64,000 nt of DNA from Brevibacillus brevis (GTDB taxonomy: Bacteria; Bacillota; Bacilli; Brevibacillales; Brevibacillaceae). Every line of letters starts with the position of its first letter. Positions within the stretch are counted from its first letter, which is position 1. The notes beneath the pieces are model-generated. The model was not told the origin of the DNA. It ran no database searches and worked only from the letters and a program-made list of their open reading frames with translations. A program made the translations under genes and the position numbers. The stretch spans positions 365,001 through 429,000 of the forward strand of contig NZ_CP030117.1 in NCBI RefSeq assembly GCF_001039275.2, in the 5' to 3' direction. Of this stretch, positions 51,921 to 60,116 are shown in pieces.

Positions 51921-52023
51921 AAAAAGACTCTAGCGCTGCCAATTCGGTAAAGGCAAGAATCAGATACCCGATTGCCAAAAGCCATAGGGCGAGAATTCTG
52001 AGGTCTTCCTCTTCAAATGGCAT
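51919..52023 (-). CDS. 34-residue single-span membrane protein
   Basis: ATG at 52023, preceded by AAGGAGGAG with good spacing, opens a 34-codon frame ending in TAA. The product has an acidic N-terminus (MPFEEEDLR), one hydrophobic helix (ILALWLLAIGYLILAF) and a short tail. It faces the ba3 oxidase operon and shares its terminator. It could be cotranscribed with the SDR gene 61 bases upstream. Small single-helix subunits are common in terminal oxidases (CydX, CcoQ), but I cannot tie this one to either. Translation is inferred from the ribosome site. Confidence 0.65.
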   Translation of the reverse strand: MPFEEEDLRILALWLLAIGYLILAFTELAALESF

Positions 52024-52084
52024 ACAACTCCTCCTTTTTCTCTTGTTAGCACAACATATTCAAGAGGGAGGACATTGGTTTAGC

Positions 52085-52840
52085 TTATGGCTCGTATATC
52101 ATCTTGCGGGTCATTCCACCATCTACAATTAGCTCAGTACCCGTAATAAAATCGTTGTCCTTTTGTGTCAAAAATAGGCACGCACGGGCAATATCTTCGG
52201 GTGTCCCTACACGACCTGCCGGATGCTGGGCATGATCACTGGGACGAAGAGCGGCATAATCGCGGTGTTCGATCCAGCCGGGAGAGATCGTGTTGACACG
52301 AATCCCATCGGGGCCGAGTGAGACACCAAGCGCATGTGTTAATGATAAAATGCCTCCTTTGGAAGCCGCGTATGCCTCCGAGTGTGGCTCGGACATGTGC
52401 GCCCGCGTCGAACAAAGATTAACGATTGCGCCACTACCATGGCGACGCATGATTTTGGCTGCTTCTCTCGATGCGAGAAAAACACTACGCAAATTGGTGT
52501 TCAAGATATGGTCCCATGCTTCGACGGTCAGTTCATAGGGAGATTCCCATACGGACAAGCCCGCGTTGTTGATCAAAACATCGAGCCGCCCCCAGCGTTC
52601 ATCGACAGTTCTCATCAAATGTTCGATCTGCGCTGGAACGCTGACGTCGATGTGCTCGAAGTGTGCCGTGCCTTTCACAGCTTCTGTCGCGTTGATTAGC
52701 GAGGCCGTTTCTTCTCCCGCTGCACGATTGTATTCGGCGATAACGACATGTGCTCCTTCGGCAGCATACATGGTGGCGACTGCCCGTCCGATGCCTTGGC
52801 CACCGCCAGTGACGATGACAATGTTATCCGTGTATTTCAT
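52085..52840 (-). CDS. Short-chain dehydrogenase/reductase
   Basis: A 251-residue classical SDR. The cofactor loop is VTGGGQGIGRA, then NNAGLSV, the catalytic Ser region VNLCSTRAHM, and Y-x3-K in YAASKGG. The acidic residue after strand 2 (AEYN) suggests NAD(H) preference, which is an inference. The ATG at 52840 follows TTGGAGGC. The closest functional names would be glucose 1-dehydrogenase or 3-oxoacyl-reductase-like, but the substrate cannot be fixed from sequence alone. Confidence 0.9.
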   Translation of the reverse strand: MKYTDNIVIVTGGGQGIGRAVATMYAAEGAHVVIAEYNRAAGEETASLINATEAVKGTAHFEHIDVSVPAQIEHLMRTVDERWGRLDVLINNAGLSVWESPYELTVEAWDHILNTNLRSVFLASREAAKIMRRHGSGAIVNLCSTRAHMSEPHSEAYAASKGGILSLTHALGVSLGPDGIRVNTISPGWIEHRDYAALRPSDHAQHPAGRVGTPEDIARACLFLTQKDNDFITGTELIVDGGMTRKMIYEP

Positions 52841-52939
52841 CGAGAGTGCCTCCAAACAATAGGATATGAAGCGAATTGTAAAAAGTAATTGCAAAATGTT
52901 TGTAACGATAATAAAGTAAGTAGTATCTTTTTAACAGCG

Positions 52940-52951
52940 TACTATACAGTA
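52940..52951 (+). promoter_or_regulatory. Candidate HxlR/YodB-type operator upstream of the nitroreductase gene
   Basis: TACTATACAGTA, an inverted repeat TACT...AGTA next to the ribosome site. It resembles the YodB box before B. subtilis nitroreductase yodC but has a four-base instead of six-base core. Confidence 0.4.
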
Positions 52952-52967
52952 TGGAGGAGATTCAACT

Positions 52968-53600
52968 ATGAATACAGAACTGAAAATTACCGCTGAACAG
53001 GTAATGGAAGCCCGTCACAGCGTGCGTAAATATGATCCAAATGAAAAAATTCCACAAGGCGAGCTGAACGAAATCCTGCGTCTCGCAGCAAGTGCGCCAT
53101 CTTCCTGGAATTTGCAGCATTGGCGCTTCCTCGTCGTGACCGATCCTGCGATCAAAGAAAAACTGCTCCCAATCGCATACAATCAGCAGCAGGTAGTGGA
53201 TGCTTACGCTACCATCATCATTCTCGGCGATCTGGAGGCTTACAAGTCTGCTCGTCCTGTTTATGATGAAGCATTGGCAAAAGGATATGTTACAGAGCAA
53301 GTACGTGAGACCATGATCGCGCAAATCGAAGGGGCTTACAATAACAACCCGGAAATCGCGCGTGATGAAGCAATCCGTAATTCGTCCTATGCAGCAATGC
53401 AACTCATGCTGGCGGCAAAAGCAAAAGGCTACGATACGTGCCCGATGGGTGGCTACAACCGTGATGCGCTCATTAAAGAGCTGAACATCCCATCCCGCTA
53501 TTTGCCAACACTCATGCTGACTTTGGGGAAAGCAAGCGTGCAAGCTTATTCCACTTCCCGTTTTGGCCTGGAAGAATTGGTCATTCAAAACAGCTTCTAA
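52968..53600 (+). CDS. Nitroreductase-family NAD(P)H:FMN oxidoreductase
   Basis: A 210-residue flavoprotein of the nitroreductase superfamily. The N-terminal FMN-binding SVRKYDPNEKIP, the conserved ASAPSSWNLQHWRFLVV near residue 45 and the C-terminal LTLGKAS-xx-R stretch are as in YdgI/YodC-type enzymes. It reduces nitro compounds and quinones with NAD(P)H. A TACT-AGTA repeat before it suggests quinone-responsive control similar to yodC. Monocistronic, with GGAGGAG upstream and a terminator after. Confidence 0.92.
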   Translation: MNTELKITAEQVMEARHSVRKYDPNEKIPQGELNEILRLAASAPSSWNLQHWRFLVVTDPAIKEKLLPIAYNQQQVVDAYATIIILGDLEAYKSARPVYDEALAKGYVTEQVRETMIAQIEGAYNNNPEIARDEAIRNSSYAAMQLMLAAKAKGYDTCPMGGYNRDALIKELNIPSRYLPTLMLTLGKASVQAYSTSRFGLEELVIQNSF

Positions 53601-53616
53601 TATCGTGTTCCAACAG

Positions 53617-53666
53617 AAAAAAACTCATCCACGCCTCATATGAATGCGGCAAGGGTGAGTTTTTTT
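53617..53666. terminator. Bidirectional terminator between nitroreductase and kinase genes
   Basis: AAAAACTCATCC / AGGGTGAGTTTTTTT arms with A- and T-runs on the two sides. Confidence 0.85.
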
Positions 53667-53705
53667 GTCATATCTTCTTCAGGAGAACCATCCGCTCTTC
53701 CTGCC

Positions 53706-55100
53706 TTATTGATTCGCCAACAACGGTAAATCCACCATAATTGATGTTCCTTGACCAAGAGCGCTGCTAACCGAAAACCGCCCGGCATGGAGTTGAATGA
53801 TCTCTTTGCAGATCGCCAACCCCAGACCACTGCCGGAAAGCTTGGAGCGCCCCTTGAAAAACTTTTCTGTGACATGCGGCAAGTCTTCCGGGTTAATGCC
53901 TTCACCAGAATCCGTGACGGTGACAAGGAGCCTATCGCCTGACAACGAAGCTGCGATAACGATTGAGCCGTTTTGTGGCGTGAATTTCAATGCGTTGTCC
54001 AATAGATTCACAAATACTTGCTTGAGTCGATTCACGTCTCCCATAACCATGAGTGGGGTAGGGGGAGTCTCCAGCTTCAACTCGATTTGTTTCGCATTAG
54101 CACGTACTGAAAATTGAAGATGCAAATCATGGAGAAGATCCCGGACATCCATGCGTTCGCGAGACAATTTCATCTCACCGGATTGAAACTTCGAGAAATC
54201 GAGCAATTCCTCGACGAGCCCGATCAACCGATCTGTCTCCTTGGAGATGACTTCGAGACCGAGCATCGTCTCTTCAGGCTCTTCCAAACCACCCGAAATG
54301 AGCGTTTCGCCCCATCCTTTAATCGACGTAAGTGGGGTACGCAACTCATGGGAGACAGAGGAGATGAAGTCATTTTTCAGCTTTTCGTTCTTCCCAATCT
54401 CCGCTGCCATGTAATTAAAAGTGTCCGCGAGGGTTCCTACCTCATCCTCGTATCGTTTTGGCGCGCGGACAGCGAAATTTCCTTCCGCCATTTGTTTTGC
54501 CGCATTCGTTAAATCTTCGATAGGGTCAACGATTCGCTTTGCCATGAGCAGGCTGAGCGCAAAAGCGAGGACGACTACGCCTGTCCCGACGCCAGCCCCG
54601 TACAAGGCAATGCGATTTACTGCTTGATAAAGCGGTTCAGCGGAGATCGTGTACCGCAGAACGCCTACAAATTCTCCGCTGTACGTAAGCGGATTGGACA
54701 CCGCGATGACACGCTCCCGCGACTGCGGGCTTTTCCCGATGTACAAACCACTTTGCCCCTTGAGGGCATCCATGACGTCAGGGGTATTGATGATCTCGCT
54801 GGTCTGAAAGCCGTAGGAGTTGAGAATGACTTTTCCTCCTGGGTCCAAGACCTCAATTTTGGCGTATTCCTGATTCGAAACATTCTCCAAAATGTAGCGT
54901 GCTTTGTCTTTTAACCGATAGCCAGTGGCGTACTTGTTAATAAAATTGGTGAAGGTCGTGCTGCGGGTCACTAATGCTTCGGTCGCAGTCCCGATGTAAT
55001 ACGTATGAACGGCCCAGTAAAACAGTCCTTCCAAGAGCAGTACGATCAGAAGGAGAATCAGGCCGAAATGAAGAACCAGCCTACTCTTAATGCCTTTCAT
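53706..55100 (-). CDS. Membrane sensor histidine kinase
   Basis: A 464-residue kinase with two membrane helices (about 9-32 and 168-188) around an extracytoplasmic sensor of about 135 residues. These are followed by HAMP, HisKA (SVSHELRTPLTSIKGW, phospho-His near 247) and HATPase with DNALKFTPQNG, DSGEGINPED and GSGLGLAICKEI. The ATG at 55100 follows AAAGGA; an in-frame ATG at 55172 would lie deep inside the regulator gene. It overlaps the response-regulator gene by 14 bases, so the two are coupled. Layout resembles ResE/YycG-class kinases, with the signal unknown. Confidence 0.95.
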   Translation of the reverse strand: MKGIKSRLVLHFGLILLLIVLLLEGLFYWAVHTYYIGTATEALVTRSTTFTNFINKYATGYRLKDKARYILENVSNQEYAKIEVLDPGGKVILNSYGFQTSEIINTPDVMDALKGQSGLYIGKSPQSRERVIAVSNPLTYSGEFVGVLRYTISAEPLYQAVNRIALYGAGVGTGVVVLAFALSLLMAKRIVDPIEDLTNAAKQMAEGNFAVRAPKRYEDEVGTLADTFNYMAAEIGKNEKLKNDFISSVSHELRTPLTSIKGWGETLISGGLEEPEETMLGLEVISKETDRLIGLVEELLDFSKFQSGEMKLSRERMDVRDLLHDLHLQFSVRANAKQIELKLETPPTPLMVMGDVNRLKQVFVNLLDNALKFTPQNGSIVIAASLSGDRLLVTVTDSGEGINPEDLPHVTEKFFKGRSKLSGSGLGLAICKEIIQLHAGRFSVSSALGQGTSIMVDLPLLANQ

Positions 55101-55794
55101 CTGGGACGTCCTTTCGCCACAGGTAGCCATACCCCCAGACTGTCTCCAGGAAAGTTGGATGAGCGGGATCATCCTCGATTTTTTGCCTTATTCGGCGGAT
55201 ATTCACATCAACGATTTTTAAGTCCCCGACGAAAAATTGACCCCAAACTGCTGTCAAAATCTCATCCCGACTGATGGCTTTGTTTGCATTCTCAGCCAGT
55301 AATTTGATGATGGCGAATTCTTTTGGCGTGAGGTCAATTTCATGTTCCGCCCGAATCAGCTTGCGTTCATCGAGCAACAGCGTGAAGGGGGCAATGTTAA
55401 TTTCATTTTTGTCCTCAACCTCAGGAATGGGTGTCAATCTGCGGTGCAACGCTTTGACACGGGCCAATAATTCCGCAGGGCTAAACGGCTTGGAGACGTA
55501 ATCGTCTGCTCCGAATTCGAGACCCATGACTTTGTCCAGCTCCTGGCTTTTGGCCGTCAGCATAATAATTCCGAGACGCGGATATTTTTTTCGCAGTTGC
55601 CCGCATACTTCGAAGCCATCAATGCCGGGGAGCATGACGTCGAGAATCGCAATGACGATGTCTGATTGTTGATCTGCGAGATCAAGTGCCTCTTCTCCGG
55701 TCCCAGCCTCAATTACCTCATAGCCCTCGCGCTTGAGATTGATGCGCACAAAATCCCGGATGGATTTCTCGTCTTCCAGTAATAAAACCTTCAT
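55087..55794 (-). CDS. OmpR-family response regulator
   Basis: A 235-residue regulator. The receiver domain has EDE at 7-9, the phospho-acceptor in AILDVMLPGIDGF near residue 53 and K in YVSKPFSPAELLARV. The C-terminal winged helix reads LTPKEFAIIKLL and VNIRRIRQKIEDD...WGYGYLW. It is 37 bases downstream of the VCBS-type lipoprotein gene and upstream of the kinase, all minus strand, so lipoprotein, regulator and kinase form one unit. Confidence 0.96.
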   Translation of the reverse strand: MKVLLLEDEKSIRDFVRINLKREGYEVIEAGTGEEALDLADQQSDIVIAILDVMLPGIDGFEVCGQLRKKYPRLGIIMLTAKSQELDKVMGLEFGADDYVSKPFSPAELLARVKALHRRLTPIPEVEDKNEINIAPFTLLLDERKLIRAEHEIDLTPKEFAIIKLLAENANKAISRDEILTAVWGQFFVGDLKIVDVNIRRIRQKIEDDPAHPTFLETVWGYGYLWRKDVPDERH

Positions 55795-55831
55795 AGGGCA
55801 AATCTCCTCGATAAGGATATACTATTTCACT

Positions 55832-57196
55832 TTATTCCCGGTTTGTCATCGGTTTGAAGAGCTGACGAACTTCTTCAGCGGTAAGCTGCATCGATCGATA
55901 TTCCGCGAGAGCAGCCTTTCCAAGGGTAGGTGTCGTTTGCGGTAAAATAGCGATCAAGACTTGTTTACCCTCTTCCTTCAGCAAAATGTAGGGAACTTGC
56001 TTTTGCTTCAATCCGCTTTCAAATTTGATCCATTCGTTTTGTGGAATGCTTTGCAGCGTTAGTAATTCTGCCTTATTTTTGCCATTCGCACCGTAATAAA
56101 GGAATCGGACGAGGAACGGATTCGTATCATGGTTGATGGAGATGGTGTATTTTTCGCCCCATTTTGCCGGAATCTTGAGGTCAAAGCTTTGCGTGTAATT
56201 TTGATAATGATCTTCGATGTGCTTCAAGCCCGTTTTCCCGTCCCATTGGAAGTAGGAGGAGACCCAAGGGATTTCTGCCATGGCCAAATCCTCTGTCCCA
56301 GCGGGTTGTATCTTCGTGCCGATCTCGATAATGCCATCACCATTGATATCTTCACTTTCCAAAGAATAAGGCTTGAAGGTCAGATCCATCTCTCCTTCTA
56401 TTTTTGCCAAAGGGTTGGACAGTTGTCCATTGTCCCAGAGGAGTAGTTCAGTGGAAGCAGAGTGAGCACCTAATCCAGCATCAATAAATAGTCCGTTTCG
56501 GGTTGGCGATGCTTTTCCGATGATAGCCTGATAGTAGCCATTCACATATCCGTCAAGGGCTATCTCTGTCTTTTTGGCGATTGTGCCGTTCGCCGCCCCA
56601 TACAGCTCCGCTTTGGATGTGAAGTTATTTTTATCGAGAACAACGAGAGCGAGATCCGCGTGATCATCTCCTGTCAAATCGCCAACTGCCATAATGGAAT
56701 AGGGCTGCTTCATCAATTCCTGGGTCATATTATTCGCTAGCGAATAAACGGAGAGCTCCTTGTTCAAATCTTCGCCGCCTCCCATTCCAATCAGCATTTC
56801 CGGAATTTTGTCTTCAGTGAGATCTTGAAAGGAGACGTAGTCCAATTCGCTGCCGACACCAGTGAAGGAGGAGAGCTTTTCCCAGTTTCCTTGCTTTTGG
56901 GTAAGCACAAGCACACCGATTTCGTAATCGGTTTTTTCGGTTTTGTAAAAAGCGACGACCTCTGCAACCCCATCCCCGTTTAGATCCTGTAGGGAGACGG
57001 CACTGGCTTCTGCGGGATGAAGAGGAACAGATAATTGTGATCCAGCCGGCAAAAATTGCATGACGGCCTGATTGATCGATTTTTGATCGCCGTCTGCTGA
57101 CGGGGCGCGCATTAATTCATTGGGTGTATCTGTGAGTCCGCAACCGCTAACAAGCGAGGCGCAGAGTGCTGTCGTTACGAGCCAAGCCTTTTTCAT
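55832..57196 (-). CDS. Lipoprotein with FG-GAP/VCBS-like repeats
   Basis: A 454-residue exported lipoprotein; the lipobox SLVSGC is near residue 19. Three calcium-loop-like repeats are visible (DLNGDGVAEVVAFY, DLTGDDHADLALVV, DINGDGIIEIGTKI), the pattern of FG-GAP/VCBS beta-propellers. ATG at 57196 follows AAAGGA. It is first in a unit with a response regulator and kinase, so it may be the outer sensor partner of the kinase or a product the system maintains. Similar proteins next to two-component genes are common in Bacillales, but the mechanism is not described to my knowledge. Confidence 0.88.
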   Translation of the reverse strand: MKKAWLVTTALCASLVSGCGLTDTPNELMRAPSADGDQKSINQAVMQFLPAGSQLSVPLHPAEASAVSLQDLNGDGVAEVVAFYKTEKTDYEIGVLVLTQKQGNWEKLSSFTGVGSELDYVSFQDLTEDKIPEMLIGMGGGEDLNKELSVYSLANNMTQELMKQPYSIMAVGDLTGDDHADLALVVLDKNNFTSKAELYGAANGTIAKKTEIALDGYVNGYYQAIIGKASPTRNGLFIDAGLGAHSASTELLLWDNGQLSNPLAKIEGEMDLTFKPYSLESEDINGDGIIEIGTKIQPAGTEDLAMAEIPWVSSYFQWDGKTGLKHIEDHYQNYTQSFDLKIPAKWGEKYTISINHDTNPFLVRFLYYGANGKNKAELLTLQSIPQNEWIKFESGLKQKQVPYILLKEEGKQVLIAILPQTTPTLGKAALAEYRSMQLTAEEVRQLFKPMTNRE

Positions 57197-57302
57197 TTCA
57201 AATGTTCCTTTCTGTTGCTGCATCCATTTGACTATATTGTAGCTTGCCCATCCCGCAAAATTGTTGCAAAACGGTAAAAAAACCCGTTTTCGAGCTTTTC
57301 AA

Positions 57303-57366
57303 GAACAAGCGAACATGTTCTAAGCTCCCTTATACAGGAAAAAAGTGCGAGAGAACAGGGAACATT
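57303..57366. promoter_or_regulatory. Paired GAACA direct repeats in a divergent promoter region
   Basis: GAACAAGCGAACAT (57303-57316) and GAACAGGGAACATT (57353-57366), 50 bp apart, each made of two GAACA units. They lie between the divergent lipoprotein and secreted-protein genes and could be sites for the OmpR-type regulator. Confidence 0.4.
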
Positions 57367-57450
57367 TTACTAGCAACAATTGACCTAGCAAATTCGTTTA
57401 AAAATGTAGGATAGGAGTTGGATGTTATCTATACGAAGGAGGAGAATAGG

Positions 57451-58407
57451 ATGAAAGCATGGCACAAAACGATGGCGGCAGTTCTTTGCAGCGGTGCGGT
57501 TCTCATGGCTTCGGGCGTTGGGGCTGACTCGGTTCAAGCGAGCGGCACCCAATCGCAAGCGTACGCGCCGGTAGTCTTATTGCAACCAGAGCAAAATATC
57601 CCGTTCACCATACAATTTGCCGATGGATTTGTGGCAAAAGTAACGAATACAAAAACAAAAGCGACGAGTACAGTAGATATATCGGACAATAAGGCTACGT
57701 ACGTGAAGCAAGGAATTTATCATGCCAATGGAAAGCTGCAAAAGGCAACCAATGGATATACGCAAAAGCTGGTAGAGCTGGTACCATTCCGGGATGCCAA
57801 GGGCAACCTGCGTTATATGGGCAAGCAAACCTTGCATGGGCTGAATACGGAGGATCGTTTGGCAGTGGCGATCAGTGTGTGGAACATCGTCAATAAACAG
57901 CCGCAGCTTTTACAGGTAACGGTTCAAAAAGCAGACTGGGACAATATGCCGTCACCAGATGTGACGATCAATAGCGGATTCAGTATGGGCAGCGATAGTA
58001 CCTTTGTCCTTGATACGAAGTATGCAGACGTGACCGGAGACAACATCAAGGATCTTATTTTACTCGTAGGTGATAAGATGGGCGTATCGATGAATCAGAC
58101 GGCCCATAACTTGCGCGTCGTGGTTCGCGAAGGGAAGGATAATCAACAGACGTTTATCTCTGTAGGAAAACGCGACAGCGGTATTCTTCCGAAGCTCGCC
58201 ATCACGGATGGCAATGCTGATCAAGTGAAAGACATCCTCGTTACAATGCCGACTGCAACAGGTCATGTGTACAGTCAGCTTACGTGGAAAGAAAATCGCC
58301 CGCAGCCAGTCGTCGAGCAGGGGAAATTGAATGATCGTCAGGCGTACCAGCCAGTCATTGGGGCTTATGGTGAAGCGATTGGGATGAATAAGGCGAAAAA
58401 ACAATAG
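57451..58407 (+). CDS. Secreted protein related to the VCBS-type lipoprotein
   Basis: A 318-residue exported protein with a signal peptide (about 1-31, cleavage near VQASG). A beta-rich N-terminal part follows, then a repeat YADVTGDNIKDLILLVGD near residue 200 that matches the DxTGDxxxDL core of the neighbouring lipoprotein. A second, weaker one is DGNADQVKDILVTMP. The ATG at 57451 follows AAGGAGGAG. It is divergent from the lipoprotein/two-component operon, and the shared motif and paired repeats in the gap suggest they act in the same process. Function unknown. Confidence 0.85.
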   Translation: MKAWHKTMAAVLCSGAVLMASGVGADSVQASGTQSQAYAPVVLLQPEQNIPFTIQFADGFVAKVTNTKTKATSTVDISDNKATYVKQGIYHANGKLQKATNGYTQKLVELVPFRDAKGNLRYMGKQTLHGLNTEDRLAVAISVWNIVNKQPQLLQVTVQKADWDNMPSPDVTINSGFSMGSDSTFVLDTKYADVTGDNIKDLILLVGDKMGVSMNQTAHNLRVVVREGKDNQQTFISVGKRDSGILPKLAITDGNADQVKDILVTMPTATGHVYSQLTWKENRPQPVVEQGKLNDRQAYQPVIGAYGEAIGMNKAKKQ

Positions 58408-58423
58408 TGGAGCAGGCGTGGAG

Positions 58424-58459
58424 GAAATCAGTCAGAGTGAAATCTGGCTGATTTTTTTG
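58424..58459 (+). terminator. Terminator of the secreted-protein gene
   Basis: AAATCAGTCAGA / TCTGGCTGATTT arms with T-run. Confidence 0.9.
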
Positions 58460-58502
58460 TAGTAGCCTAGCGGAAGAACCCAGTCTCCAAGGAGGTACAA
58501 AC

Positions 58503-59162
58503 ATGAGTCATGCGCTACCGACACATTTAGAAAGCATGTACAACATGGTCAAGAGGGCTTTCCCTGATGGGATAACAGAAGAGGAGTATTACTGTTTGCT
58601 GTTTGTCATGTATGAGTCAATGTCCAATAACCTGATGATAGACTCCATCAAGGTTGTTCAGCATGACAAGAAGGTTAAGGTTTACAATTTTACAGTTGCT
58701 GATTTCCATACTTACTTTGTAAGTGGGTGGGGAGTATGGGTTCATAATACCGCATGCATTACCATTACACCTGAGAGATTGGCACATGCCTCCTAGGGTG
58801 ATTTTACCACCACTAACCGATTAATTAATGGGCGACATGGACAAGAAAATATAGACGATTTAATTGCTAATAATATTGAATTCAATATAGTTAGGGAATA
58901 TTCGAATGGAGTGAGAATCGGGAATATTCCAAGCCATAAAAACGCGAATAAAAGATCAGGGACTGGCCAAGCCTGGTTTCCACAAAGCTGGACTAGAGAT
59001 GATATTAAGAATGCTGCAGAATATGTAGCAAATATCCCGACAAACAGTAATAAAGAGGATGGGGTTTGGATGTTTGCAGAATATAAAGGTGTTCGTGTTG
59101 GTGTTATCAAAAACAACGGCTCAATTGGTACAGTAACCCCAGATAACAGTAGTCAACCATGA
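58503..59162 (+). pseudogene. Chimeric HINT-tail/EndoU-like toxin remnant with one in-frame TAG
   Basis: One reading frame runs from ATG 58503 (AAGGAGG upstream) to TGA 59162, interrupted only by TAG at 58794. The first 45 residues look like the start of an unrelated small protein (YNMVKRAFPDGITEEEYY). They are joined to the end of a pretoxin HINT domain (VYNFTVADFHTYFVSGWGVW, then VHN), the usual release point in polymorphic toxins. After the TAG comes a domain resembling bacterial EndoU ribonucleases (RIGNIPSHKNANKRSGTGQ, WFPQSWTRDDIKNAAEYV, GVRVGVIKNNGSIGTVTPD). The bulk of a secreted toxin is missing, so this is probably a deletion-fusion remnant. The EndoU call is from memory of the family. 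Confidence 0.75.
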
Positions 59163-59172
59163 GGTGATTTTA

Positions 59173-59490
59173 TTGAAAGAACTAGATATGATTAAAAAAA
59201 TCATCGAAAAAAGAACATCCCTTCATCCGGATGATCCAAGAATCGTAGAATGTTGGGGTGAGCTTACAGAAATTTTTTCTAGAAATGAACAGTTTGTTAT
59301 GGATGTTCTAGAGCAATGCTCTGAAGAAGAAATATTTTGGCTAAGTGAAATCTTTGAAGATATATCTTTGTATCTCCAAAGTAGTTCATTTATACGTTTT
59401 CTACGATCTATCCAAAAGAAGTACCCGAATATTGATATTGAGCTAGATATTCAATATGCAGAAAAAGTACTGGAAGATAAGAGTTGTTAG
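59173..59490 (+). CDS. Small immunity-like protein beside the toxin remnant
   Basis: A 105-residue acidic protein starting at TTG 59173, six bases after GAGGTGA. The ATG at 59188 is an alternative. It begins 10 bases after the toxin frame and is helical throughout (VECWGELTEIFSRNEQFVMD, LSEIFEDISLYLQ). Toxin C-termini released by HINT domains are normally followed by exactly such a small acidic immunity gene, so this is its likely role. The frame is intact although the toxin is not. No family can be named with certainty. Confidence 0.78.
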   Translation: MKELDMIKKIIEKRTSLHPDDPRIVECWGELTEIFSRNEQFVMDVLEQCSEEEIFWLSEIFEDISLYLQSSSFIRFLRSIQKKYPNIDIELDIQYAEKVLEDKSC

Positions 59491-59495
59491 TGTGC

Positions 59496-59534
59496 GGACC
59501 TTGATGGATTATCCTCTATCAAGGTCTTTTTTTT
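59496..59534 (+). terminator. Terminator after the immunity-like gene
   Basis: GACCTTGAT / ATCAAGGTC arms, eight T. Confidence 0.93.
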
Positions 59535-59875
59535 GCAGAAGTAAGAATTAAGTCGATCAAAATACTAGAAGAATACCAAATAACATGAAACTAAAAGATT
59601 TTAGTATATGCTATAAGTGTACTCAGGTATTTATGAATAACCACGATAGAATATATCCATTTTTTGGAGTTTGCCTTGAATTGCTTCATCGAAAGACACA
59701 GATTTAACAGTACTACTATGATATTGCGTATACAATTGACGGTGAGTTTTCGGATGAGTATTTTGGTATGTATAAATAAGTGTAGAAGTGTATTGACTAG
59801 TTAGGGACTTATCTCAAGAGTGGGGTTTGAAGGTACTAACGGCATTTCCAGCTGTCAAATAAAGAGAGGGATATA
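59535..59875 (+). other. AT-rich remnant DNA without a convincing gene
   Basis: The base composition drops to that of the toxin patch. A 40-codon frame (59585-59707: MKLKDFSICYKCTQVFMNNH, then DRIYPFFGVCLEL and more) and a stretch near 59720 reading YDIAYTIDGEFSDEYFG look like pieces of decayed small genes. No ribosome site supports them. Confidence 0.5.
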
Positions 59876-60061
59876 ATGGAGAAATACAGTACGTTTCAGT
59901 ACTTTCTTGAATGCTACTTTAATGTTAGTGCCAATTACAATGAGTTGTATGGGAGTAGTTTGAATGATGCCTTGGAAGGATTCCTTTCAAGGATTTTTCA
60001 TTTTGTTCAAATCGTAATAATTACGTTTTATATTGACTTTGGTCATTCTAGTGCGCTATGA
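59876..60061 (+). pseudogene. Truncated immunity-type gene fragment
   Basis: A 61-codon frame with AAAGAGAGGG before its ATG. The first 40 residues (EKYSTFQYFLECYFNVSANY, then NELYGSSLNDALEGFL) look like the start of a CDI-type immunity protein. From about 60005 it runs into the Zur-controlled promoter, so its 3' part is not real coding sequence. It is read as a 5' fragment left by rearrangement. Confidence 0.55.
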
Positions 60062-60090
60062 TAACAAACAAATCGTAATCATTTCGTTTT
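60009..60090 (+). promoter_or_regulatory. Zur-controlled promoter with two Zur boxes
   Basis: The boxes AAATCGTAATAATTACGTTTT (60009-60029, near-perfect palindrome) and AAATCGTAATCATTTCGTTTT (60070-60090) match the Bacillus Zur consensus. Between them lies -35 TTGACT (60033-60038), 18 bp, -10 TATGAT (60057-60062). Zinc-loaded Zur would silence it. Confidence 0.93.
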
Positions 60091-60116
60091 ATATTAGTCA
60101 AAAAGGAGAACCCACC

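Noticed and set aside
57303-57322. GAACATGTTC as a LexA (DinR) box
   Set aside because: The half-sites are only two bases apart instead of four, and no SOS gene is adjacent.
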